NCBI GenBank assembly: GCA_039191215.1 | Contig: JBCCXT010000011.1 | Span: forward strand, 1-64,000 | DNA: 64,000 nucleotides | Reading direction: 5' to 3' | Origin: HKCCE3408 sp039191215 | GTDB lineage: Bacteria; Pseudomonadota; Alphaproteobacteria; Rhodobacterales; Rhodobacteraceae | In this document: in pieces, positions 26,263 through 34,330 of the stretch | Numbering within the stretch: the first letter of the stretch is position 1 | Layout: each line of letters begins with the position of its first letter | The notes under the pieces: generated by a model | Seen by the model: only the letters and a program-made list of their open reading frames with translations | Told to the model about the DNA's origin: nothing | Database searches by the model: none | Program-made: the position numbers and the translations under genes

Positions 26263-28289
26263 GGCGCTTCCTTTCCCATGGTGATGATCGCATCGGCTAC
26301 AACTGCGCGGCGATCGGTACAGATCAGCGGGTTAATCTCAAGCTCCGAAAGCCGGCCACCAAAGGCCGCCGCCTGGTCTTGCAGAGCCATCACAGCCGCG
26401 ATGATCGCCGCACGGTTGACCGCAGGGCGGCCGCGATAGCCGTCAAGCAGCGGCGCGATACGCAGCCGGCCAAGTGCTGCATCGATGTCAGCTGCAACCA
26501 CAGGCAGCAAAAGCGATTGCGTGTCTGCCCAGAGCTCGGCCAGCACACCGCCCGCCCCCAATGTCAGCACCATGCCATGGGCCGGATCGGCCCGTATCGC
26601 CACCAAAAGCTCCGCGATGCCATCTTCGATCATTTCTTCTACCAGAAACACTTGCGCATTCATCGTCCTGGCCGCGGATTCGGCGTCAGACGCGCCGCAC
26701 AGATTGAGCCTGACCAATCCGGCCTCGGATTTATGAGCGAGCCCCAGCCCTTTGATCGCAACCGGCCGGCCGATGTCTTGCGCTAATTGACCGGCTTCTT
26801 GCACGCTCGCCGCACGCCCACCCTGGGGCACATCGAGGCCATGTTTGGCCAACAACACCTTGGCCTCAGCCTCTTCCAACATTTCAAGCACAGAGACGTC
26901 CAAGGTTGCCGGCCAAACGGGAATATCTGACGGCGCGCGGATCGTCGCAGCTGCCGCGATCGCATCCAAAGCCCCTTCGATACCGGATAAAGGGATCAAG
27001 CCATTTGCAGCGATCCGTTCGGCCAATTCCTCGCTCATCGTGTCAGGCAGACTGGCCAAAATGGCCATCGGCCGCCCGCTGTGTGCGGCCGCCTCAGCGG
27101 CCCTGTCGATGACTAAATCCCATTCCGGCACGGGCCCACATTCAGGGCGCGGAAAATCCAAGATCACGGCCGATAGGGCCGCATCACCCTGTGCCATTGT
27201 CTCCATCATCGCTGTCAAGGCCGTGCCATTGCCCCAGATATAAGTGTGGTAGTCAAGCGGGTTGGCCAGGGCCACGCGCGGCCCCAAAACATCGCGCAGA
27301 CGGTCGCGTTGCGGCTCGGTCAGCGGCGGGCAGGTAATGCCCCGCTCTGCGGCCAAATCTGCGCTAAGCCCAGCTTCGCCGCCTGAACAAGCCATGAGCG
27401 AAAGACTCCGGCTTTCCAAAGCGCCGGAATGGTGAAAGATCTGCAGACATTGCAAAAACGCGTTCAGGCCGGATACCTGCGCGATGCCAAGCCGGTCAAA
27501 GAGCGCGTCAGCGCCGACCGCGGAGCCCACCATGGCCGCCGTATGGCTGATGCCCACCGCCTGCGCTGCGCTCGAGCGGCCGACTTTCAGAGCAACAATC
27601 GGTTTGCCGGCCTGCCAAGCCGCCCGGGCCAGCGCTTCAAACGCGGCCACATCGCTGATCCCTTCGATATGCAGGCCAAGTGCCGTGACCCGCGGATCGG
27701 CAAGGCATGCCGACCCGATCTGCGCCAGACCCGTCTGCGCCTGATTGCCCGCCGCGATCGTGTAGGCAATCGGCAATCCGCGCGTCTGCATGGTCAGATT
27801 GAGCAAGATGTTGGACGATTGCGCAATAATGGCCACGCCGGTGTCGACCGGGCGCAGGCCTTGCCGATCAGGCCAAAGGGCGACGCGATCGAGCGCATTG
27901 ACCAGGCCATAACAATTCGGCCCCAGGATCGGCATGTCTGCCGCTGCGTCTACTAAGTCGGCCTGGCGCGCGGCACCTTGTGGGTCCTCGGCCAATGCCT
28001 CCGCAAAACCCGACGCAAAGCAGACCGCGCCGCCGGCGCCGCGATCTGCCAGAGCAGCGATGGTTGTGATTGTCGCGTCGCGATTGACGGCAACAAATGC
28101 CGCATCCGGCGCGCTTGGCAGATCGGCGACGCTTGACACCGCTGGCGCACCCGCGATCTCGGAACGCGCGGGATGGACGGCCCAGATGTCGCCGACAAAT
28201 CCCGTCTTGCGCGCCGTCTCGATCACCGCCCTGCCCCAGGTCCCGCCGCCCACAACAGCGATGGATTTTGGCCGCAAAAGCCGATCCAC
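26259..28289 (-). CDS. ADP-forming acyl-CoA synthetase (acetate-CoA ligase family)
   Basis: This 676-residue single-chain NDP-forming acyl-CoA synthetase has an N-terminal CoA-binding Rossmann domain (SIAVVGGGTWGRAVI, residues 9-23), ligase domains with the phosphorylated His249 in VGISHTAAMVGS, and a C-terminal ATP-grasp part (VAIKGLGLAHKSEAGLVRLNL, LTLGAGGVLAEL, SELEINPL). The GTG at 28289 is chosen as start because it gives the family N-terminus and lies one base after the preceding stop, with GGGG upstream. In this operon it would activate gamma-butyrobetaine or carnitine, the job done by AMP-forming CaiC in enterobacteria. The substrate is inferred from context. Confidence 0.88.
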   Translation of the reverse strand: MDRLLRPKSIAVVGGGTWGRAVIETARKTGFVGDIWAVHPARSEIAGAPAVSSVADLPSAPDAAFVAVNRDATITTIAALADRGAGGAVCFASGFAEALAEDPQGAARQADLVDAAADMPILGPNCYGLVNALDRVALWPDRQGLRPVDTGVAIIAQSSNILLNLTMQTRGLPIAYTIAAGNQAQTGLAQIGSACLADPRVTALGLHIEGISDVAAFEALARAAWQAGKPIVALKVGRSSAAQAVGISHTAAMVGSAVGADALFDRLGIAQVSGLNAFLQCLQIFHHSGALESRSLSLMACSGGEAGLSADLAAERGITCPPLTEPQRDRLRDVLGPRVALANPLDYHTYIWGNGTALTAMMETMAQGDAALSAVILDFPRPECGPVPEWDLVIDRAAEAAAHSGRPMAILASLPDTMSEELAERIAANGLIPLSGIEGALDAIAAAATIRAPSDIPVWPATLDVSVLEMLEEAEAKVLLAKHGLDVPQGGRAASVQEAGQLAQDIGRPVAIKGLGLAHKSEAGLVRLNLCGASDAESAARTMNAQVFLVEEMIEDGIAELLVAIRADPAHGMVLTLGAGGVLAELWADTQSLLLPVVAADIDAALGRLRIAPLLDGYRGRPAVNRAAIIAAVMALQDQAAAFGGRLSELEINPLICTDRRAVVADAIITMGKEAP

Positions 28290-28290
28290 G

Positions 28291-29451
28291 CTACGCCCCG
28301 CGCGGGCGGAAGATCTCTCGCCCGATGATATGGCGCTGGATCTCTGACGTGCCGTCCCAGATCCGCTCGACCCGGGCGTCGCGCCAGAAACGCTCCACCG
28401 GGAAATCATCCATCAAGCCCATGCCGCCAAAAATCTGCAGCGTGGCATCGGTGACGTGCGCCAGCATTTCAGAGGCGTAAAGTTTGGCGCTTGCGATCTC
28501 GCGGTTTGCAGGCAGTCCCTCATCCAACCGCCAGGCCGCTGACAGGGTCAACAGATCGGACGCATCAATTTCGGTGATCATGTCGGCGATCTGGAAACTC
28601 ACCCCTTGGAATTTTGCGATGGCCTGTCCGAACTGCTTCCGCTCCGCGGCATAATCTGCCGCCATCTCAAAGGCGCGGCGGGCACGGCCGACACAGAAAG
28701 CTGCAACCGTTAGGCGCGTGGCATAAAGCCAGGTGTTCATGACTTCGAAACCGCCATCCACCGCACCCAAAACCGCCTCGTCCGGCAATCGGCAATTATC
28801 GAAACTGAGGATGCAATTGGCGTAGCCGCGGTGGCTGACGGAGTTATAGCCGTGGCGAACCTCAAAACCCGGATGCCCGCGATCGACCAGAAAGCACGTG
28901 ATGCGTTTTTTCGGCCCGTGGGCTGTGTCTTCAACGCCCGTGGCCACAAAGACGATGAAGAAATCGGCGTGCTCGGCACCGGAAATGAAGTGTTTTGAGC
29001 CATTGATGACCCAGTCGCCACCATCCCGCCGGGCTGTGCATTTCATCCCGCGCACGTCAGATCCAGCATCAGGCTCGGTCATTGCAAGCGCATCCATCCG
29101 CTCACCCCGAACAGCCGGCAAAAGATAACGGTCCCGTTGCGCGCCATCACATGCCATCAAGATGTTTTGCGGGCGCCCAAAGAAATGCGTCAGCGCCATA
29201 GAGCCTCGGCCAAGCTCACGCTCCACAAGCGTAAAATCGAGATGGCTTAGCCCCGCACCGCCGACTTCTTCGGGGAAATTGCAGGCGTAAAACCCCAAAT
29301 CGATCGTCTTTTGTTTGATCTCTGCGGCCAGGTCCGGTGGCACATGACCGCTGCGCTCAACCTCGGCCTCGTGGGGATAGATCTCGCGCTCCACAAAGCT
29401 GCGCACGGTGGAGACGATCATCTCCTGCTCGTCGCTTAATCCGAACTGCAT
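28291..29451 (-). CDS. Acyl-CoA dehydrogenase, probably gamma-butyrobetainyl-CoA dehydrogenase
   Basis: This 386-residue FAD acyl-CoA dehydrogenase has the standard N-terminal helical, beta (MTEPDAGSDVRGM, FISGAEHADFFIVF) and C-terminal helical domains. FAD-site motifs ERKQFGQAIAKFQGVSFQIADM and LQIFGGMGLM are present. Where medium- and short-chain enzymes have the catalytic glutamate in YEGTS, this protein has Asp366 (IWDGTSEIQR). It is first in the carnitine operon, with GGGAGGG before ATG 29451, and is divergent from the CdhR-like regulator. Forming crotonobetainyl-CoA from gamma-butyrobetainyl-CoA is the role that fits the downstream CaiD (inference). Confidence 0.85.
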   Translation of the reverse strand: MQFGLSDEQEMIVSTVRSFVEREIYPHEAEVERSGHVPPDLAAEIKQKTIDLGFYACNFPEEVGGAGLSHLDFTLVERELGRGSMALTHFFGRPQNILMACDGAQRDRYLLPAVRGERMDALAMTEPDAGSDVRGMKCTARRDGGDWVINGSKHFISGAEHADFFIVFVATGVEDTAHGPKKRITCFLVDRGHPGFEVRHGYNSVSHRGYANCILSFDNCRLPDEAVLGAVDGGFEVMNTWLYATRLTVAAFCVGRARRAFEMAADYAAERKQFGQAIAKFQGVSFQIADMITEIDASDLLTLSAAWRLDEGLPANREIASAKLYASEMLAHVTDATLQIFGGMGLMDDFPVERFWRDARVERIWDGTSEIQRHIIGREIFRPRGA

Positions 29452-29501
29452 GCTACCCTCCCTCGTCGCGCCCATTTTGGCGCGGTTGACAGAAACAAAC
29501 C
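29452..29501. promoter_or_regulatory. 50-bp divergent promoter region of the carnitine operon
   Basis: Only 50 bases separate the start of the six-gene minus-strand operon from the start of the plus-strand GlxA/CdhR-type activator. Both promoters and the regulator's operator must therefore overlap here or extend into the coding regions. I cannot define -10/-35 boxes with confidence. Confidence 0.5.
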
Positions 29502-30482
29502 ATGCTGATTGCATCCCTGATCATGCAGATTACGAAAGAGTTTGGGCTTCTTCTGTTCGACGACTTTTCCGCTTTGGGACTGGCCAATGCGGTCGAGCCG
29601 TTGCGCGCGGCCAACACGCTTTCTGGCAAGACGCTCTACCATTGGCGGTATCTTGGGCTTGGCACGGGCCAGGTCCGCTCCTCCAGCGGACTTCCGGTCA
29701 CACCCGAAGCCGCCCTCAATGCGGCGTCGGGGGATGCATTGATGGTCCTGCCAAGCTATGGGCACCGGGCCCATGCGCATCCCGACTGCCTGGCTGCATT
29801 GCGCGCGGCCTCACGTCGATTTCACACGCTTGCGGGCATGGATACGGGCGCATGGCTACTGGCCGCCGCTGGGCTTTTGGATGGATTTAAGGCAACCTGC
29901 CACTGGGACGTGCTGACGGAATTGGCCGAGGAGTTCCCAGAGGTCACGGTCAGTGAAGACCGGTTTGTCATTGATCGGACCCGCCTCAGCTCCGGCGGTG
30001 CGACGACGACGCTGGACATGATGCTGTCTCTGATCGAGGCGGATCATGGCGCCGCGCTGGTCCATGAAGTGGCCGCTCTTTTCATGCACGGGGAACGCGG
30101 GCCCCGGCACTTGCCGCTTGCACCCGAGCCACGCATCCGCGCGGCGGCAGCCTACATGCGCCGCAATTTGGAAATGCCGATCTCGATCAACGCGGTCGCC
30201 GCCCATCTCGGCCTGACAAGGCGCACACTCGAATACGCGTTTCGCGAGACGGGCGGTCCGGCGCCAGCGCAGCTTTATCGCCAAATTCGGCTTTCCGAGG
30301 CGCGGCGCCTGGTCCGTGACACCAATCTGAGCGTCGCCGAGATTGCCGGGCGCTGTGGATATGCCGACCCCGCCGCCCTAACGCGCGCATTCCGTGCCGC
30401 GTTTGCGACCACGCCGCGGCTCATGCGGCACCCGTCTTCGCGTGCCGCGGCAGCGCGCGCCGCCGATGGCTCCTCGGCCTAG
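29502..30482 (+). CDS. GlxA/CdhR-family AraC-type transcriptional regulator
   Basis: This 326-residue regulator has an N-terminal DJ-1/PfpI-like (GATase1) ligand domain (FGLLLFDDFSALGLANAVEPLRAAN... MDTGAWLLAAAGLLDG). Two AraC helix-turn-helix motifs are at the C-terminus (AAAYMRRNLEMPISINAVAAHLGLTRRTLEYAF and NLSVAEIAGRCGYADPAALTRAF). This is the layout of GbdR and CdhR, the glycine betaine and carnitine activators of Pseudomonas. The position, divergent from the carnitine operon, supports a CdhR-like role. ATG 29502 is used; ATG 29523 is an equally weakly supported alternative. Confidence 0.88.
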   Translation: MLIASLIMQITKEFGLLLFDDFSALGLANAVEPLRAANTLSGKTLYHWRYLGLGTGQVRSSSGLPVTPEAALNAASGDALMVLPSYGHRAHAHPDCLAALRAASRRFHTLAGMDTGAWLLAAAGLLDGFKATCHWDVLTELAEEFPEVTVSEDRFVIDRTRLSSGGATTTLDMMLSLIEADHGAALVHEVAALFMHGERGPRHLPLAPEPRIRAAAAYMRRNLEMPISINAVAAHLGLTRRTLEYAFRETGGPAPAQLYRQIRLSEARRLVRDTNLSVAEIAGRCGYADPAALTRAFRAAFATTPRLMRHPSSRAAAARAADGSSA

Positions 30483-30532
30483 GAACAAGATGCCAGGGCG
30501 CTACGCGGGGCCTGAGGCGGCGCGCCCCTGGT

Positions 30533-30967
30533 TTATCGACGGAGCACCGCCGCCTCCAGGGCAGCCAACCCACGTAGAAGCGCATCGCGATCTGCCGGCG
30601 CCAACCGCTCAATCAATTCTGCCTCGCGCGCCGACAAAGGCCCGATCAGCGTCGCATATGCACGCTGGCCCGCCTCTGTCAGCGTCAAAACCTCCGATCG
30701 CCTGTCTCGCGTATCGGGCGCACGGGCGACCCATCTGCGCTCGCTCAACGCATAAACCGCCCGGCTCACCTTGGTCTTGTGCTGGGCAGAATGGTCGCAC
30801 ACCTCGGTCGCACTGCACGGACCCAAATCGGCAATCGCTGCCAAAACGCGCCATTCCGGCCGCGTCAAACCGAGCAGCTCTTTATAGATCGGACGCACTT
30901 GCAGGCTCATCGCCTCAGAAAGGCGATTGAGCCGGTACGGCAAAAAGTTCTGCAAGAATGCTGTCAT
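30533..30967 (-). CDS. MarR-family transcriptional regulator
   Basis: This 144-residue MarR regulator has a winged-helix core (LTRPEWRVLAAIADLGPCSATEVCDHSAQHKTKVSRAVYALSERRWVAR) with the wing RDTRDRRSEVLTLTEAG-like segment. ATG 30967 with AAGG upstream is chosen over a GTG 30 bases further out. It is divergent from the MBL-hydrolase that opens the homogentisate operon, and so is probably its aromatic-acid-responsive repressor (inference). Confidence 0.9.
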   Translation of the reverse strand: MTAFLQNFLPYRLNRLSEAMSLQVRPIYKELLGLTRPEWRVLAAIADLGPCSATEVCDHSAQHKTKVSRAVYALSERRWVARAPDTRDRRSEVLTLTEAGQRAYATLIGPLSAREAELIERLAPADRDALLRGLAALEAAVLRR

Positions 30968-31033
30968 GGCCTTGATAGTTACAAAATATACCGTCACAAA
31001 CGCAACTACTAAACGCTTAACTGTGAGGAATCG
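30968..31033. promoter_or_regulatory. Divergent promoter/operator region, MarR gene and homogentisate operon
   Basis: This is a 66-base AT-rich region between the divergent starts. It contains an imperfect palindrome GTTAC-N10-GTCAC (about 30978-30997). A wider TAGTT...AACTA inverted pair lies at 30976-30980 and 31004-31008. Either could be the MarR operator. GTGAGGA is the ribosome site of the plus-strand gene. Confidence 0.45.
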
Positions 31034-31984
31034 ATGAGCAAAGCCTTTGCCTCCGCCGGGGACATGTCGGAGAAAACCATCAGTTTCACCGAAATTGGTG
31101 AGGGCTTATACGCCTTTACCGCCGAGGGTGATCCAAATTCCGGCGTCATCATTGGCGATGACAGTGTCATGATCGTCGAAGCACAGGCCACACCGCGGCT
31201 TGCCCGAAAAGTCATTGATTGCGTGCGCAATGTCACCGACAAGCCAATCAGCCACCTTGCCCTTACCCATTACCATGCCGTGCGGGTCCTGGGCGCATCT
31301 GCCTATGGCGCCGATCAAATCATCATGTCTCAGAAAGCCCGGGCCATGGTTGTCGAGCGTGGGCAAGAGGACTGGGACAGCGAGTTCGAACGCTTCCCAA
31401 GACTGTTTCAGGGCCACGAAGACATCCCCGGCCTGACCTGGCCGACGACAACTTTCAAAGATCAAATGACAATCTATCTGGGCAACCGGCGCATCGATCT
31501 GATGCATCTGGGCCGGGCACATACAGCGGGCGACATTGTCATCCACGTGCCCGACCAGAATGTGATGTTCACCGGCGATATCGTCGAATACCACTCTGCG
31601 TGCTATTGCGGCGACGGGCATTTCGGCGATTGGGGCGCAACGCTCGACCAAATTGCTGCCTTCGATCCCGCCTCAATCGCGCCGGGCCGAGGCGACGCAC
31701 TTGTGGGCGCCGAGATGGTCAGCAAGGCGATCGCGTCGACCCGCGACTTCGTGTCCTCAACCTATGCGCCCGCCGCTGCCGTAGCCGCGCGCGGCGGCTC
31801 GTTGAAAGAAGCCTGGGATGCGGTCCGCGCCGCCTGCGACCCGAAATTCAGCGACTACGCGATTTACGAACACTGCCTGCCGTTCAATGTAGCGCGCGCC
31901 TATGACGAGGCCCGTGGGATCGACACTCCGAGGATCTGGACAGCCGAACGCGACGCCCAAATGTGGGAGGCTTTGCAAGGATGA
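31034..31984 (+). CDS. MBL-fold hydrolase of the homogentisate cluster, incomplete metal site
   Basis: This 316-residue metallo-beta-lactamase-fold protein has the strand pattern VIIGDDSVMIVEAQATP and SHLALTHYHAVRVLGA, then HLGRAHTAGDIVIHVP and MFTGDIVEY. The usual THxHxDH reads THYHAVR, so the two histidines remain but the Asp/His pair of metal site 2 is replaced. The third His (RAHTAGD) and bridging Asp (FTGD) are kept. It could use one metal or act differently from typical hydrolases. The next gene starts within its stop (ATGA). It is the first gene of the homogentisate operon; the substrate is unknown. Confidence 0.83.
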   Translation: MSKAFASAGDMSEKTISFTEIGEGLYAFTAEGDPNSGVIIGDDSVMIVEAQATPRLARKVIDCVRNVTDKPISHLALTHYHAVRVLGASAYGADQIIMSQKARAMVVERGQEDWDSEFERFPRLFQGHEDIPGLTWPTTTFKDQMTIYLGNRRIDLMHLGRAHTAGDIVIHVPDQNVMFTGDIVEYHSACYCGDGHFGDWGATLDQIAAFDPASIAPGRGDALVGAEMVSKAIASTRDFVSSTYAPAAAVAARGGSLKEAWDAVRAACDPKFSDYAIYEHCLPFNVARAYDEARGIDTPRIWTAERDAQMWEALQG

Positions 31985-32493
31985 CCCCCTATCTCGCCAT
32001 GGCGCTGAACAACGCCTGGGCCAACGCAACCCTTTATGGCGCGTTGGCTGAGCTCCCCGACGGCGCATTCACGGCAGATCGTCCTGGCTTTTTCCCCACG
32101 CTCGCGCGGACGCTGAACCATATCTACGAGGTCGATCTTTATTACATCGACGCGGCCACCGGCGGTGGGCGTGGACGGTCGGTCTATCAGCGCGATGATA
32201 TCCTTGATCCTGCCGAGCTTGGCCGCCGACAGGCCGCCGCCGACCTCGACCTGGCCAATTTTTGCAAGACTGTGACCGAGGCACAGCTGGCAGGCACCTG
32301 CGAGACCGAGCGCCTCGACGGGATGACACAAGAACGCGTCGATCATTTGTTGCTGCATCTGTTCCAGCACCAGGTTCATCACCGCGGCCAGGCCCACGTA
32401 CAATTGCAAGATGCCGGGATTGCCCCGCCGCAATTGGATGACTTCTACCTCGAACATGGCCGTGTGCCCTCAGCCCAGGCCTATTGGAGCTAG
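31981..32493 (+). CDS. DinB-like four-helix metalloprotein
   Basis: This 170-residue DinB/YfiT-fold protein carries the metal-ligand pattern of the family: His in LARTLNHIYEVDLYYID and the paired histidines in HLFQHQVHHRGQAHVQL. ATG 31981 overlaps the MBL stop by 4 bases, so the two are coupled. Some members of the superfamily are thiol-dependent transferases or isomerases. An accessory role in aromatic ring-fission steps is possible here but not shown. Confidence 0.82.
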   Translation: MTPYLAMALNNAWANATLYGALAELPDGAFTADRPGFFPTLARTLNHIYEVDLYYIDAATGGGRGRSVYQRDDILDPAELGRRQAAADLDLANFCKTVTEAQLAGTCETERLDGMTQERVDHLLLHLFQHQVHHRGQAHVQLQDAGIAPPQLDDFYLEHGRVPSAQAYWS

Positions 32494-32497
32494 TCAG

Positions 32498-34099
32498 ATG
32501 GTCCAGAACCGCTACAAAACCCAGTTCCAGCTTTACCCTTATGCGCGCGTCGCAGCCCAAGATGACCCGCAACCGGTCCGCCATCCGGTTGTGATCGTCG
32601 GCGGCGGGCCCATCGGGATGGGCTTGGCACTTGATCTGGGTCGCAAGGGCGTGGCCTGCCTGGTGCTCGACGATCATGACGGGGTCGGCCAGGGATCGCG
32701 GGCGATCTGTTTTGCCAAACGCACGCTGGAGATCTGTGACCGGCTGGGTCCTGGGCAGCGCATGGTCGATAAAGGTGTGGTCTGGAACCTCGGCCGCGTG
32801 TTCAAGGATGAAGACGAGATCTACAGCTTCAATCTCTTGCCCGAAGACGGCCACCGCCGCCCGGCTTTCATCAATTTGCAGCAGCCGTATTTTGAGCAGT
32901 TTCTTGTAGAAGAAATTCGCGCGCTGCAGGCGAACGGCGCCCCGATCGAGATCCGCGGACAGAATCGCGTCACCGCAGTCGATCCGCAAAGCGATCACGT
33001 CAAATTGGAAATCGACACGCCGGATGGCCCCTACCGGGCCGAGGCGGATTGGCTTGTTGCCTGCGACGGGGCCAATTCGCCCATTCGGGGCGCTTTGGGG
33101 CTGGGCTTTGATGGCCGGGTGTTTGAGGATAACTTCCTTATCGCCGATATCCGCATGCAGGGCGAGTTCCCGACCGAAAGACGGTTCTGGTTCGACCCGC
33201 CGTTCAATCGCGGCGAGACCGCATTGATGCACAAACAGCCCGACGATGTATGGCGTCTGGATTTTCAGCTGGGCTGGGATATCGACCGCACCGCTGAGCT
33301 GGAGCCTGCGCGCATCGAGGACCGCATTCGCGGCATGATCGGTGCCCGCGCGTTTGAGCTCGTCTGGACATCGATTTACACTTTCCGCTGTTGCACGATG
33401 GACAGATACGTGCACGGCCGCGTGGTTTTTGCAGGCGACAGCGCCCATCAGGTCAGCCCGTTCGGTGCACGCGGCGCAAATGGCGGCATGCAGGACATCG
33501 ACAATCTCGCCTGGAAGCTGGCGTTGGTTCTGGCCGGGCATGCGCCCGAGACGCTGGTTGAAACCTATCACGCCGAGCGCAAACACGGCGCGCTGGAGAA
33601 CATCAAAAATTCCGCGCGCTCGGCCGATTTTCTGACCCCGCGATCGCCCGCCCACGTGCTCTTTCGCGACGCCGTCCTGACACTGGCAGCGGATCACGCT
33701 TTTGCCCGGCCCATGGTCAATTCAGGCAGGCTGTCCACGCCCTGCAGCTACGACAATTCGCCCCTGAACGGCCCGGATGCATTGCCCGGTCCGAACCGCA
33801 GCCGACCCGGCAGCCCGTGCCCCGACGCGGGCCTCGAAGACGGGTTTCTACTCGACCGGCTTGGCGATGAATTTGCTGTGTTGGGCATCAGTGAGGACGT
33901 GGATGATGTCGAGGTTGAGGGTCATACGGCCCGGGCCATCCATGTGGCGGCATCTGAGGACATCCAAGCACGGTATCTGGGGACAGCCGAAAAGGGCGTC
34001 TATCTGATCCGCCCGGACCAGCATATCGCCGCGCGGTGGGGTGAATTTAAGCCTACCGCTGTGTCCGCAGCACTGGCCAAAGCAATGGGAAGGGACTGA
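32498..34099 (+). CDS. FAD-dependent aromatic hydroxylase (MhpA/PheA type)
   Basis: This 533-residue class A flavoprotein monooxygenase shows GGGPIGMGLALDL (FAD loop, about residues 34-46), the DG motif ACDGANSPIRGALG and the GD motif VFAGDSAHQVSPFGARGANGGMQD. A C-terminal thioredoxin-like domain follows. GGAG precedes ATG 32498. It is placed directly before DUF2783 and hmgA, so it probably hydroxylates an aromatic acid to a homogentisate-type product. 3-hydroxyphenylacetate is a candidate, but the substrate cannot be decided from sequence. Confidence 0.87.
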   Translation: MVQNRYKTQFQLYPYARVAAQDDPQPVRHPVVIVGGGPIGMGLALDLGRKGVACLVLDDHDGVGQGSRAICFAKRTLEICDRLGPGQRMVDKGVVWNLGRVFKDEDEIYSFNLLPEDGHRRPAFINLQQPYFEQFLVEEIRALQANGAPIEIRGQNRVTAVDPQSDHVKLEIDTPDGPYRAEADWLVACDGANSPIRGALGLGFDGRVFEDNFLIADIRMQGEFPTERRFWFDPPFNRGETALMHKQPDDVWRLDFQLGWDIDRTAELEPARIEDRIRGMIGARAFELVWTSIYTFRCCTMDRYVHGRVVFAGDSAHQVSPFGARGANGGMQDIDNLAWKLALVLAGHAPETLVETYHAERKHGALENIKNSARSADFLTPRSPAHVLFRDAVLTLAADHAFARPMVNSGRLSTPCSYDNSPLNGPDALPGPNRSRPGSPCPDAGLEDGFLLDRLGDEFAVLGISEDVDDVEVEGHTARAIHVAASEDIQARYLGTAEKGVYLIRPDQHIAARWGEFKPTAVSAALAKAMGRD

Positions 34100-34102
34100 T
34101 TC

Positions 34103-34318
34103 ATGGCGCTGATCACCCACGCCAACCTGCCTCAAACCGATGATTTTTATGCCGCATTGCTTGCGGCCCATGAAGGGCTGAGCGAGGCCGAGACCCATGG
34201 CTTCAATGCCCGGCTCATCCTCGTTCTTGCCAACCATATCGGCGATCTCGGCACGCTGCGCGAAGCGCTCAGCGTGGCAGGCGGTAAGTTTGCCGCCACC
34301 GATCCGACCAAAGCGTAA
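34103..34318 (+). CDS. DUF2783 small protein
   Basis: This is a 71-residue protein with the DUF2783 pattern: LPQTDDFYAALLAAHEGLSEAETHGFNARLILVLANHIGD. It starts 3 bases after the FAD hydroxylase stop with GGAAGGGA upstream and ends 12 bases before hmgA. DUF2783 proteins habitually sit between an FAD hydroxylase and homogentisate genes. They may be small subunits or stabilisers of the hydroxylase (inference); no activity is known to me. Confidence 0.85.
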   Translation: MALITHANLPQTDDFYAALLAAHEGLSEAETHGFNARLILVLANHIGDLGTLREALSVAGGKFAATDPTKA

Positions 34319-34330
34319 GGAGATCACGTC

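Noticed and set aside
32069..33697. Long antisense open frame (542 codons) opposite the FAD hydroxylase
   Set aside because: The plus-strand frame has all flavoprotein motifs; the antisense frame shows no recognisable fold and arises from high GC content.
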